This document shows positions 33,671 to 42,245 of a stretch of DNA of 64,000 nucleotides, one piece after another. The position numbers and the translations under genes are program-made. The stretch covers positions 8,116,501-8,180,500 of the forward strand of contig NZ_CP029194.1 in the NCBI RefSeq assembly GCF_008642375.1, written 5' to 3'. The notes beneath the pieces were generated by a model, which searched no databases, was not told where the DNA came from, and worked only from the letters and a program-made list of their open reading frames with translations. This DNA comes from Streptomyces venezuelae (lineage in GTDB: Bacteria > Actinomycetota > Actinomycetes > Streptomycetales > Streptomycetaceae). Position 1 is the first letter of the stretch. Every line of letters begins with the position of its first letter.

Positions 33671-34846
33671 TCAGAGGACGACGATCCCCAGGGGCCGCGA
33701 GCCCGCCGGGAGCCGTCGGGTGTCACCCGAGCCGAGATCGATGACGGTCAGTCCGTCCCAGTAACCGTCCCGGGTGAATCCGCCGGTCACATAGGCCGTG
33801 CGCCCGTCCCCGGAGACGGCCACGCTCTCGTGGGGGCCCTCCAGCGGGTACACCCGCTCGGTTCCGTCGGGCTTCCGCACGGTGAGCGAGGGCCCCTTGT
33901 CCACGTCCGGGTCGATCGGGCCCGTGCCCACCGTCAGGAGCGTCCCGTCGGCGGTCACCGCGGTGCCGTGCTGGTGCGTGTCGGCCGTCATCGGCTCGAT
34001 CGTCGTCCGGCCCGTCCGGGGATCGACGACCGCCAGCCGCTCGCCCTCGAAGGGCATCAGCAGCTTGCCGTCCGAGGGGCGCACGGACGCGTAGTGCGGC
34101 TTGAGCCACGAACCGAGCCCGCCCTCCGTCCCGTACGGGGCGACCTCCACGCGCCGGTGGCTCAGGGAGCCGGCGGCGACGACTGTGACGTCGAAGGAGT
34201 CGTGGTTCGTCACGTACACCTCCGCGCCGTCCCGCGACACGTCGACGTCGAAGGGGCGCCGCCCCACCGGCACCGTGTCCGTGAACCGCAAGGCCGTCGT
34301 GTCGAGGACCTCCAGCGTGCCGTTCCCATCGGGCACGTTGACCCCGACGTACACCCGCCGTCCGTCGGGCGCGAGCGCGATGCCCATGCCGCCGCCCCGG
34401 TACTCGCCCGTGGTCGCGGGACCGCTGTCCGTCCGGTACGGGACGAGTGCCAGGCGCTCCCGGCGCTCCGTGTCCACGACCGCCACCCCCTCGGCGGTCG
34501 CCACCCAGGCCCGGCCGTCGGGGCCGAGGGCGACACCGTACGGAGCGGTGCCGACCTTCACGGAGCCCGTGGCCCCGCGGTCGGGGTCGATGAAGGTGAC
34601 GGTGTCCGAGCCGAAGTCGGTCACGAGCAGGGTGCCCGGCGCGGCCGAGGAGCCGGGCACGGGCACAGAGGCGGAGGGCGCCGGTGTGACGGCACCGGCC
34701 GCGCCCGCGGAGGACGTGCCGCCGGTGGCGGGAGAGGCGCTCTCCGCAGCCCCCGACCCCTGCGCGCAGCCCGCGAGCAGGGCGACGGCCACCGCGCCGG
34801 GCACGAGGACCCGGGCGGAGCGGGACGCACGGCGGAACTTCGTCAT
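33671..34846 (-). CDS. YVTN-type beta-propeller lipoprotein
   Basis: ATG at 34846; 391 residues. Signal and lipobox 'VALLAGC' at about residues 20-27, then a Ser/Pro/Ala linker to residue 70. The rest is a series of about seven blade repeats such as 'GTLLVTDFGSDTVTFIDPDRG', 'RRVYVGVNVPDGNGTLEVLD' and 'GAEVYVTNHDSFDVTVV', typical of extracellular YVTN propellers. No catalytic motif is seen; a binding or scaffolding role is likely. Confidence 0.85.
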   Translation of the reverse strand: MTKFRRASRSARVLVPGAVAVALLAGCAQGSGAAESASPATGGTSSAGAAGAVTPAPSASVPVPGSSAAPGTLLVTDFGSDTVTFIDPDRGATGSVKVGTAPYGVALGPDGRAWVATAEGVAVVDTERRERLALVPYRTDSGPATTGEYRGGGMGIALAPDGRRVYVGVNVPDGNGTLEVLDTTALRFTDTVPVGRRPFDVDVSRDGAEVYVTNHDSFDVTVVAAGSLSHRRVEVAPYGTEGGLGSWLKPHYASVRPSDGKLLMPFEGERLAVVDPRTGRTTIEPMTADTHQHGTAVTADGTLLTVGTGPIDPDVDKGPSLTVRKPDGTERVYPLEGPHESVAVSGDGRTAYVTGGFTRDGYWDGLTVIDLGSGDTRRLPAGSRPLGIVVL

Positions 34847-35012
34847 GGAGGACTCCTCGGTACGGGACACACGCGGACTGCACCACCCGGGAGCGGTCTC
34901 CGCGCCTGCCCCGATCCTCCGCCCGCGCGGGGCCCCGCACGGTCCGCCGCCCGGCCCCGGACCGGCGGCCGGACGGACGACCCCGGGGTCGACCGATCGG
35001 CTGACCCCGGCC

Positions 35013-35594
35013 CTACGCCTTGAGGCCGGCCAGGAAGCCGAGGACACGCCCGACGCACACGTCGGCCGCCTCCGGGACGAAGGACGCGGCACCGCGTTCC
35101 GCGAACAGGTGCGCACTCCCCGGGTACAGGAACAGCTCCCGGTCCTCGGCGTCAGCGACCAGCTCGCGCGCCGCCGCCAGGTCGCCGTCGTCGACGAAGA
35201 ACGGGTCCTGCTCCATCGCGTGCACCTGCACCGGGAGGCCCGCCGGCCAGACATGGCCGAACGCGCTCTCCGTCACACAGGCGCTCAGCAGCAGGGCACC
35301 CAGCGCCCCGGGCCGGGACTGCGCCAGCTTCTGCGCGGGCAGCACGCCGAGCGAGAACCCGGCGTACACCAGCTCCGCCGGCAGCGCCTCGGCCGCCCGC
35401 TCGCCGCGCTCCGTGAGGACGCCGAACCCGACCTCCTGCGCGTACGCGGCCCCGGCCTCCAGGTCGTCGAACGTCCGCCCTTCGTAAAGGTCGGGCACGT
35501 GCACCGTGTGCCCCGCCCGCCGCAGCTCGTCGGCGAACGCGACGACCCCCTCCGTCAGCCCGAGCGCGTGATGGAAGAGCAGAACCTCGGCCAT
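35013..35594 (-). CDS. dienelactone hydrolase family protein
   Basis: ATG at 35594 with GGGGATGA ahead; 193 residues, alpha/beta-hydrolase fold. The nucleophile loop is 'VYAGFSLGVLPAQ', so Ser replaces the Cys of classic dienelactone hydrolase. The acid lies in 'HAMEQDPFFVDDGD' and the His in 'YPGSAHLF'. Substrate unknown; the small size is normal for the actinobacterial subgroup. Confidence 0.85.
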   Translation of the reverse strand: MAEVLLFHHALGLTEGVVAFADELRRAGHTVHVPDLYEGRTFDDLEAGAAYAQEVGFGVLTERGERAAEALPAELVYAGFSLGVLPAQKLAQSRPGALGALLLSACVTESAFGHVWPAGLPVQVHAMEQDPFFVDDGDLAAARELVADAEDRELFLYPGSAHLFAERGAASFVPEAADVCVGRVLGFLAGLKA

Positions 35595-35715
35595 GTGGTC
35601 ATCCCCTGTTCTCCGTACGGGGCCCGTCCGACCGGCACGGGCCTTACGGGAGACATGGTGACCCACGGCACCGACAATGCCCTGGCCTCGGACCACCGAG
35701 GCCGGGCGCAAGTCT

Positions 35716-36048
35716 CTAGCGCATCGGCCGGTGCGGAACGACGGCGGCGCCGGCCTGCATCATGGCGGCGCCCTGGCCCATCGGACCCCCCTGGCCCATC
35801 GGGCCGCCCTGCCCCATCTGACCGCCGTGCCCCATCTGACCCGCGTGCCCGGCGACGGCCAGCTGCGCCCCGACACCGGCGTGCGCGACGCCGCCCTGCG
35901 GTCCAGGAACCCCCTGCGGCGGCACCTGGATCACCCGGCTGAGGTCACGCAGCACCTCCTCGGCGACCTGACGGACGTCGGCCGGAACATCCCCCCGCTC
36001 CCGTATGAGCTCGGCGTAGATCGGTGCCGTGCCGTCCGCGTGGTTCAT
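35716..36048 (-). CDS. small protein with Gly/Met/Gln-rich repeats
   Basis: I do not recognise the family. The 110-residue product has an amphipathic helical N-terminal half ('YAELIRERGDVPADVRQVAEEVLRDL', in two parts) and a low-complexity tail built from 'GQMGHGGQMG' and 'GQGGPMGQGGPMGQ' units with Met and His. The ATG at 36048 follows GGAAGCGAG. The repeat DNA (about 35760-35850) is prone to length change. Met/His spacing could bind copper, but nothing nearby supports that. Confidence 0.6.
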   Translation of the reverse strand: MNHADGTAPIYAELIRERGDVPADVRQVAEEVLRDLSRVIQVPPQGVPGPQGGVAHAGVGAQLAVAGHAGQMGHGGQMGQGGPMGQGGPMGQGAAMMQAGAAVVPHRPMR

Positions 36049-36241
36049 GGGGCTCGCTTCCTTCGACTGCGCCGGTTCCGTCACCGGCGGGGGCGACGGC
36101 GAGTCTACGGGGCACCACCGACACGCCCGGGCTCGGGGAGTCCGCCGTCCTGCCCGATCCCGGCCCCCACAGGGGAATATTCGCTGTCCTCCGGGCCGCC
36201 TCGCCAGGAGAATGGATCACCGGACCAACGGGAGGGACCCC

Positions 36242-37450
36242 ATGAGCCAGGCGACCCTGACTCTGCACGACCTGATGGCGCCCGAGGAGCTCGACGAAGC
36301 CCTCGCGGCCGGGCACATCGCCCGCAGGAGCCACCCCGAGCTGCCGCTGTCGATCTACACGTACACGCGCGCGTGCCAGTACGAACAGCGCTGGAACCGC
36401 GCCACCACCCGCTGCCGGGGTCTCGTCGCCGACGACGCCACCGGACGGATCGTCGCGCTGCCCCTCCCCAAGTTCTTCAACGTCTCCGAACACGCCTCGG
36501 GCCGCCCCTACGCGCCGCCGCTGCCCGACGAGCCCTTCGAGGTGTACGACAAGGTCGACGGCAGCCTCGCCGTCGTCTTCCACTACGACGGCCGCTGGCG
36601 CGCCGCCTCCAAGGGCTCCTTCACGAGCACCCAGGCCACCTGGGCGCAGCGCCGGCTCGACGGCACCGACACCTCGGGCCTGACCCCCGGCGTGACGTAC
36701 CTCGCGGAGATCCTCTACCCGCAGAACCGCATCGTCGTGAACTACGGCGACCGCCGCGACCTCGTCCTGCTCGCCGCCTTCGGCCCGGACGGCACCGAGA
36801 CGCCCCTCGCCGAGGCCGCGGGCCCCTGGGGCCCCATCGGCTCCGTCGTCCGCGTCTGGCCCGCCATGACCGTCGCCGAGCTCGTCGCCCTGACCGAGTC
36901 CAACACCCTGCCGGGCGGCACCCCCGCCACCGGCACCGACGCCGAGGGCTTCGTGCTCCGCTTCGCCTCCGGCGTCCGCGCCAAGGCCAAGATCGCCGAG
37001 TACGTACGCCTCCACAAGGTGCTCACCGGCGTCACCGAGCGGGACATCTGGCGCGGCCACGGCATCCAGCGCTTCGCCGCCCTGCCCGCCGGACAGCTGG
37101 CCAAGGGCATCGGCTGCTCCGTCGCCGAGGTCGAGGCCTCCGGCGGCAAGCCGCTCGACGCCCTCCTGGAGCAGGTCCCCGACGAGTTCGACGCCTGGGT
37201 CCGCGAGGTGATCGCCCGCCTCGAAGCGGCCGCCGCGAGCCGCGAGCGTGCCCTCGACGAGGCGTACGCCGAGCTCGCCCACCTCGCGGGCGACCGAGCC
37301 GCCTTCGCCCGCGCCGCGGCGGGCGTCCCCGACCGGGCCCTGCGCGCCCTGCTCTTCCTGCGCCTCGACGGACGCCCCACCGACCTCCTCGTCTGGCGCC
37401 AGCTGCGCCCCGAGGCCACCGACCCCTTCACTCACGACGAGGAGAACTGA
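36242..37450 (+). CDS. T4 Rnl1-like RNA ligase
   Basis: ATG at 36242 behind GGGAGGGA; 402 residues. The nucleotidyltransferase motif I is 'YDKVDGSLAV' with Lys104 as the adenylated residue (T4 Rnl1 has KEDGS at 99). Motif III-like 'TYLAEILYPQNRIVVNY' and motifs IV/V 'EGFVLRFASGVRAKAKIAEYVRLH' are in order. It would seal 3'-OH/5'-phosphate RNA breaks. It ends two bases before the start of a kinase-phosphatase gene, so the two repair enzymes are co-expressed. Confidence 0.88.
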   Translation: MSQATLTLHDLMAPEELDEALAAGHIARRSHPELPLSIYTYTRACQYEQRWNRATTRCRGLVADDATGRIVALPLPKFFNVSEHASGRPYAPPLPDEPFEVYDKVDGSLAVVFHYDGRWRAASKGSFTSTQATWAQRRLDGTDTSGLTPGVTYLAEILYPQNRIVVNYGDRRDLVLLAAFGPDGTETPLAEAAGPWGPIGSVVRVWPAMTVAELVALTESNTLPGGTPATGTDAEGFVLRFASGVRAKAKIAEYVRLHKVLTGVTERDIWRGHGIQRFAALPAGQLAKGIGCSVAEVEASGGKPLDALLEQVPDEFDAWVREVIARLEAAAASRERALDEAYAELAHLAGDRAAFARAAAGVPDRALRALLFLRLDGRPTDLLVWRQLRPEATDPFTHDEEN

Positions 37451-37452
37451 CC

Positions 37453-38370
37453 GTGCCTGTGGTCCATGTCATGACCGGCCTCCCGGCCTCCGGGAAGACG
37501 ACGGCCGCCCGAGCCCTCCAGGCCGAGGCCGAGGGCCGCGTGCGCCGCGTCAATCTGGACGACCTCCGGACCATGCTCGACGTGCCGGCCCCCGAGCGGG
37601 GCCGCTCGCACGCCCACGAGCGGACGGTCCTCGACATCCAGGACGCCGCCGTCCGGTCCGCCGTCGACGACGGCTTCGACGTCGTCGTCGACAACACCCA
37701 CCTGACCCCGCACATCCCGAAGCGTCTCAAGGCCGCCGTCACCGGCCGGCAGGTCACCTTCGTCGTGCACGACTTCACCGACGTCCCCGTCGACGAGTGC
37801 GTCCGACGGGACGCCGCCCGCGAGCGGCCCGTCGGCGAGGAGATCATCCGGATCCTCGCCGACAAGCACGCCAAGGCCGCCCGCGGCGGCTGGCGCCTCA
37901 CCGCCGAGTGGCTCGGCGACAAGCCCGCGGGCACGCCGTACGTCGCCGACCCGGCCCTTCCGTCGGCCGTGATGTGCGACATCGACGGCACCCTCGCGCT
38001 GCGCGGCGACCGCGGCCCGTACGACTTCACGCGCTGCGACCTCGACCTGCTCAACATCTCCGTGCGCGACGCCCTGCGCGCCTTCCGGGCCGCCGAGAGC
38101 GACCGGATCGTCCTGCTGTCGGGGCGCAGCGAGGACCACCGCGAGATCACCGAGGCCTGGCTCGCCCGCCACGGGGTGCCCTACGACGAGCTGTGGATGC
38201 GCGCCTCCGGCGACGGCCGCGGCGACGACATCGTGAAGGCGGAGCTCTTCGACGCCCATGTGCGCCACCGCTACGCCGTCCGCGTCTCCCTGGACGACCG
38301 CGACCGCGTCGTCGCCCTCTGGCGCCGCATGGGCCTGCCCACCTGGCAGGTCAACTACGGCAACTTCTGA
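37453..38370 (+). CDS. polynucleotide 5'-kinase/3'-phosphatase (T4 Pnkp-like)
   Basis: GTG at 37453 behind GAGGAG; 305 residues. The N-terminal kinase has P-loop 'GLPASGKTT' (9-17) and 'VVVDNTHLTPHIPKRLK'; the C-terminal HAD phosphatase begins 'VMCDIDGTLALRGDRGPYDF' (Asp176, Asp178) with 'VLLSGRSEDHREITEAWL'. Kinase then phosphatase is the T4 Pnkp order, fitting healing of 2',3'-cyclic phosphate and 5'-OH ends into ligatable ends. Directly follows the RNA ligase gene, forming an end-healing and sealing pair. Confidence 0.88.
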   Translation: MPVVHVMTGLPASGKTTAARALQAEAEGRVRRVNLDDLRTMLDVPAPERGRSHAHERTVLDIQDAAVRSAVDDGFDVVVDNTHLTPHIPKRLKAAVTGRQVTFVVHDFTDVPVDECVRRDAARERPVGEEIIRILADKHAKAARGGWRLTAEWLGDKPAGTPYVADPALPSAVMCDIDGTLALRGDRGPYDFTRCDLDLLNISVRDALRAFRAAESDRIVLLSGRSEDHREITEAWLARHGVPYDELWMRASGDGRGDDIVKAELFDAHVRHRYAVRVSLDDRDRVVALWRRMGLPTWQVNYGNF

Positions 38371-38439
38371 CCGGCCCACCGACCGGCCGAGCACCGGGGG
38401 CGGACCCGCCCGCCCCCGGCGCCGTGTCAGGATCGTGGG

Positions 38440-39141
38440 ATGGTGGAAAAGATCATCGCGGCGTGCGACGGCGCGTCCAAGGGAAACCCCGGCCCCGCGG
38501 CCTGGGCCTGGGTCATCGGCGGTTCCGACGGTTCGGTCGACCGCTGGGAGGCGGGCCCCCTCGGCAGGGCGACGAACAACGTCGCCGAACTCACGGCCCT
38601 GGAACGACTGCTCGAAACCCTCGACCCGGCAGTGCCCGCCGAGGTCCGCATGGACTCGCAGTACGCCATGAAGGCCGTCACGACCTGGCTCCCGGGCTGG
38701 CGGCGCAAGGGCTGGAAGACGGCGGCGGGCACCCCCGTCGCCAACAAGGACCTCGTCGTCCGGATCGACGCGCTGCTCACCGGGCGGGACGTCGACTTCG
38801 TGTACGTCCCCGCGCACCAGGTCGACGGAGACCCCCTGAACGACGCCGCCGACCGCGCGGCCAGCCACAGCGCCCGTACGCAGGAGCCCCTCGCCTCCGA
38901 CGCCGGCGCCCCGCTGCCCCCGCCCGAACCGGCGACGCGCTCCTCAGCGCCCCGCTCGCGCTCCTCCGCGCCCTCCGGATCGTCCAGCTCGTCCGGCTCC
39001 TCCGCGGCCCGCAAGGGTCGCCCGAACGGCGGCACGCTCAAGGCCCGATTCTCCGGCCGCTGCCGCTGCGGGAAGGCGTACGACAAGGGCGAGACGATCG
39101 CCAAGAACTCCGAGGGCTGGGGCCATCCCACCTGCGTCTGA
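38440..39141 (+). CDS. ribonuclease HI with C-terminal Cys/His module
   Basis: A 233-residue protein. Residues 1-145 are RNase HI: 'IIAACDGASKGNPGPAAWAW' (Asp10), 'NNVAELTALERLL' (Glu), 'VRMDSQYAMKAV' (Asp), 'PLNDAADRAA' (Asp). A Ser/Pro-rich linker (about 150-200) joins a tail 'FSGRCRCGKAYDKGETI' then 'GWGHPTC', a possible CxC/HxxC zinc site. It cleaves RNA in RNA-DNA hybrids. It lies 69 bases after the RNA kinase-phosphatase on the same strand, so it may belong to the repair unit. Confidence 0.88.
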   Translation: MVEKIIAACDGASKGNPGPAAWAWVIGGSDGSVDRWEAGPLGRATNNVAELTALERLLETLDPAVPAEVRMDSQYAMKAVTTWLPGWRRKGWKTAAGTPVANKDLVVRIDALLTGRDVDFVYVPAHQVDGDPLNDAADRAASHSARTQEPLASDAGAPLPPPEPATRSSAPRSRSSAPSGSSSSSGSSAARKGRPNGGTLKARFSGRCRCGKAYDKGETIAKNSEGWGHPTCV

Positions 39142-39428
39142 GCGCCTTCGGCGTCCGACTGGCGGGCGGCTCCGTCCGCCCCGTGAGACCGGCGAACCCG
39201 GGTGTCCGCGAGGCTTCACCCAGCCGTGGATCCGGGTTCGTTCCGGGTTCTGTTCTCCGAGCGATTGTGGCTGCATACTGTCCTCCTCGCACCGGTGACG
39301 AACCGTTTTACCTGCTCGTTTGTCGCTCGCTTGACGTGATCGGCACCCGGCGAGAACCTCCCTCCATGCTGCCGCCGCGGCCCACCCGCGGCGGGAGCTT
39401 CCCCTGCCCGTGAAAGACCCGAGGTTCC

Positions 39429-40112
39429 GTGCCAGTACCTGTTCTCCTGACCGGGCGCACCGTGCGCCTGGAGCCGCTGGCGATGCGGCACGCCGACGCC
39501 CTCGCCCGGGCCGGCGGGGCGGACCGATCGGCCTACGCCTTCACCCCCGTGCCCGACGGCCTGGAATCGGCCCTCGACTACATCGCCCGCGCCCTCGCGG
39601 ATCAGGCGGCAGGCCGGTGCCTGCCCTTCGCCCTGGTCAGTACGGCCGACGAACGAGTCATCGGCTCGACCCGCTTCCTCGAACTCGACTACTGGCGGGG
39701 ACCCTTGATCTGGCCCCCCGTTCCCGGCCTGCCCCACGGCGATCCGCTGACCGCCGTCCCGGACGCGGCCGAGATCGGGAACACCTGGATCGCCGGCGAC
39801 GCCCGGGGCACCGGCATCAACACCGAGGCCAAGTACCTGATGTTCCGGCACGCCTTCGAGGCCTGGGGCGTCCGCCGCATCACCCTGCGCGCCGACGCCC
39901 GCAACACCCGCTCCCGGATCGCGATCGAACGTCTCGGCGCCACCTGCGAAGGTGTCCGCCGGGCCCACTCCCGCGGCCTCGACGGCGCGGTCCGCGACAC
40001 GGCCTTCTACTCGATCCTCGACGAGGAATGGCCCACGGTCCGCGACATCGTCGAACTCCGCATGGCGACCCCCCGCCAGGTGCGCGTCCCCCAGGACCTG
40101 CTCCCGGCCTGA
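39429..40112 (+). CDS. GNAT acetyltransferase (RimJ/RimL type)
   Basis: GTG at 39429 behind CGAGG; 227 residues. The opening 'LLTGRTVRLEPLAMRHADAL' and later 'GTGINTEAKYLMFRHAFEAW' and 'LRADARNTRSRIAIERLGA' are typical of RimJ/RimL-like acetyltransferases that modify amino groups of proteins or small molecules. The 287-base gap upstream shows no gene. Followed by a strong hairpin. Confidence 0.85.
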   Translation: MPVPVLLTGRTVRLEPLAMRHADALARAGGADRSAYAFTPVPDGLESALDYIARALADQAAGRCLPFALVSTADERVIGSTRFLELDYWRGPLIWPPVPGLPHGDPLTAVPDAAEIGNTWIAGDARGTGINTEAKYLMFRHAFEAWGVRRITLRADARNTRSRIAIERLGATCEGVRRAHSRGLDGAVRDTAFYSILDEEWPTVRDIVELRMATPRQVRVPQDLLPA

Positions 40113-40134
40113 TCCGCCCCGAACCCCGGAAAAG

Positions 40135-40170
40135 CCGCTCCGACGGGCGCTCGCGCCCCCACCGGAGCGG
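40135..40170. terminator. terminator after the acetyltransferase gene
   Basis: Stem CCGCTCCG/CGGAGCGG (40135-40142 with 40163-40170) enclosing a second stem GGGCGC/GCGCCC (40145-40150 with 40153-40158). It lies 22 bases past the stop codon. Confidence 0.75.
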
Positions 40171-40188
40171 TGGTTCCATGGAAGGGAC

Positions 40189-40282
40189 GGGAAGGACTCG
40201 CCACAGAGGACGCGGGGTAGCGGTCGATCGCTGGCCGTGCACCGTGCAATCAGGATCCGCGAGAAGCGGATGAGTCCTTCCC
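40189..40282. other. structured intergenic segment with long inverted repeat
   Basis: An 11-bp perfect inverted repeat, GGGAAGGACTC (40189-40199) and GAGTCCTTCCC (40272-40282), encloses 72 bases that contain an internal hairpin ATCCGC-gagaa-GCGGAT (40255-40271) and a GATC palindrome. In the 328-base gap 40113-40440 this is the only structure beyond the terminator. It could be a small RNA or a mobile repeat; function unknown. Confidence 0.35.
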
Positions 40283-40440
40283 GCCCTCACATCACTCTCG
40301 GCCTGCCCCCACGGGCAGCGGCCCACCCGTGACGCCCGACCGGCTCCAGCCGGACCGGCAGGTGCGGCATGCGGATCGAGCCGCGTCCCGGCGGCCCGGT
40401 ACGGTGATCGGGAAAGCGTGCCGCCAAGGGAAAGGGCCGA

Positions 40441-41508
40441 GTGATCGTGCCGACCGGAACGCCCGACGTACTCCTCCGGACGGAGGGCCGGGCCGGGTTC
40501 ATCACCCTGAACCGCCCCCGCGCGATCAACGCGCTCACCCACCCCATGGTCCTCGCCGTCGACCGGGCCCTCACCGCGTGGGAGCACGACCCGGCCGTCA
40601 CCACCGTCGTCATCGAGGGCGCGGGGGAGCGGGGCCTCTGCGCGGGCGGCGACATCCGCGCCATCCACGACGACGCCCGCGCCGGTGGCACGGCGTCGGC
40701 GGCCTTCTGGCGTGACGAGTACCGGCTCAACGCGCGCATCTCCCGCTACCCGAAGCCCTACGTCGCCTTCATGGACGGCATCGTCATGGGCGGCGGCGTC
40801 GGCGTCTCCGCGCACGGCTCCGTCCGCGTCGTCACCGAACGCTCGCGCGTCGCCATGCCGGAGACCGGCATCGGCCTCGTCCCGGACGTCGGAGGTACGT
40901 ACCTCCTCGGCCGCGCTCCCGGCGAGCTCGGCACCCATCTCGCCCTCACCGGCGCCCACATCGGCGCCGCCGACGCCCTCCTCGCCGGCCTCGCCGACCA
41001 TGTCGTCCCCTCCGCCGCGCTGCCCGCCCTGGCCCGGGACCTGACCCTCCTGCCCGCCGACGAGGCCGTCGCCCGGCACGCGGTGACGCCTCCGCCCGGC
41101 GTCCTGGCCGAGCAGCGGACCTGGATCGACGCCTGCTACCGGGCGGGGACGGTCGAGGCGATCGTCGAGCAGCTCTTCGAGACCGGCGTCCCGGCCGCCA
41201 AGGAGGCCGCCACCACCCTCCTCGCGAAGTCCCCGACCGCGCTCAAGGCCACCCTGGCCACCCTCCGCCGCTCCCGTGCGCTCGCGACCCTCGAAGAGGT
41301 CCTTGACCTGGAGTTCCGGGTCTCCTGCACGGCGCTGGCCACCCCCGACCTCGTCGAGGGCATCCGCGCCCAAGTCGTGGACAAGGACCGCGATCCCCAC
41401 TGGAACCCGGCGACGCTCCCCGAGGTCACGGACGCGGACGTCACCCGCTTCTTCGCGCCCGCGCCCGGCGGCGACCTCGGCCTGGCGGCCGCCCTCCCGC
41501 GCGCCTAA
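40441..41508 (+). CDS. 3-hydroxyisobutyryl-CoA hydrolase/enoyl-CoA hydratase family
   Basis: GTG start with AAGGGAAAGGG ahead; 355 residues. Crotonase-fold motifs are 'GRAGFITLNRPRAINALTH', oxyanion segment 'AGGDIRAIHDDAR', and 'MDGIVMGGGVGVSAHGSVRV' with 'MPETGIGLVPDVGGTYLL'. The length and the C-terminal region fit 3-hydroxyisobutyryl-CoA hydrolase of valine breakdown rather than a short enoyl-CoA hydratase. No valine genes adjoin, so the assignment rests on sequence alone. Confidence 0.88.
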   Translation: MIVPTGTPDVLLRTEGRAGFITLNRPRAINALTHPMVLAVDRALTAWEHDPAVTTVVIEGAGERGLCAGGDIRAIHDDARAGGTASAAFWRDEYRLNARISRYPKPYVAFMDGIVMGGGVGVSAHGSVRVVTERSRVAMPETGIGLVPDVGGTYLLGRAPGELGTHLALTGAHIGAADALLAGLADHVVPSAALPALARDLTLLPADEAVARHAVTPPPGVLAEQRTWIDACYRAGTVEAIVEQLFETGVPAAKEAATTLLAKSPTALKATLATLRRSRALATLEEVLDLEFRVSCTALATPDLVEGIRAQVVDKDRDPHWNPATLPEVTDADVTRFFAPAPGGDLGLAAALPRA

Positions 41509-41543
41509 CACCCGCTTCTCCGGCCGTGAGGCCCCGACGGCCC

Positions 41544-42152
41544 TCAGCGGGGCCAGTCGGGGGCCGGGTCCTCGTCGAGCAGGGGCCGCAGCGCGCCGAC
41601 GAGCGCGCCGACGCAGACGTCGCGCAGTTCGGTGCGGGTGCACGTCTCGTGCGTCAGCCAGTCGACGCACAGCACCTGGACGAAGACCAGCCAGCTCTTC
41701 ACCACGGCCGACACGGCATCCCTGGACCGCTCGTCGGCGAGCGGCAGCACACCGAGCAGGCGCCCGCGCAGGGCGTCGAGTTCGTCGGACATGATCGTCT
41801 GGACGAGCAGGTCACCGGCCAGGACGCGGTTCGCCGCGAGGACGGTGTTGCGGTTCTCCGCGAAGTACTCGATGTGGGCGTCCAGCCCCTCGACGAGCTG
41901 CTCGACCAGTGTGTCGGCGGGATCGAACCGCGCCTTGGCGAGCAGCTCCTCGGAGACCTCGCGGTAGAGCGCCGCGAAGAGATCGCGCTTGCTGGGGAAG
42001 TGCTGGTAGAGCAGCGCGCGGGAGACCCCGGCCTGCTCGGCCACGTCCTCCATCAGGACCAGGTCGTACGGCTGCGCCGCGAAGAGCCGCGCGGCGACGC
42101 CCAGGAGCTGGGCGCGGCGGTCGGCGGGGCTGAGGCGTCTGCGGGGAGGCAC
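41544..42152 (-). CDS. TetR-family regulator
   Basis: GTG at 42152; 202 residues. The helix-turn-helix 'LMEDVAEQAGVSRALLYQHFPSKRDL' spans about residues 33-58; the ligand domain follows. It is divergent from a small membrane protein gene, and repeated GACnnGTGTCTA sequences in the 93-base gap are probable operators, so it likely represses that gene and itself. Confidence 0.88.
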   Translation of the reverse strand: MPPRRRLSPADRRAQLLGVAARLFAAQPYDLVLMEDVAEQAGVSRALLYQHFPSKRDLFAALYREVSEELLAKARFDPADTLVEQLVEGLDAHIEYFAENRNTVLAANRVLAGDLLVQTIMSDELDALRGRLLGVLPLADERSRDAVSAVVKSWLVFVQVLCVDWLTHETCTRTELRDVCVGALVGALRPLLDEDPAPDWPR

Positions 42153-42165
42153 GCCGCCACTTTAC

Positions 42166-42226
42166 TTGACATGTGTCTAGTAACCGGCCGTACTCTACGG
42201 GAACGCACCTACTGGACGCGTGTCTA
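42166..42226 (+). promoter_or_regulatory. promoter and TetR-type operators of the DUF4345 gene
   Basis: TTGACA at 42166-42171 and TACTCT at 42191-42196 (19-base spacer) form a plausible promoter. GACATGTGTCTA at 42168-42179 overlaps the -35, and GACGCGTGTCTA at 42215-42226 lies past the expected start. The first contains the inverted repeat GACA-TG-TGTC. These are good candidates for binding of the divergent TetR protein. Confidence 0.5.
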
Positions 42227-42245
42227 CCAACTGGGGGTCGTCGAC

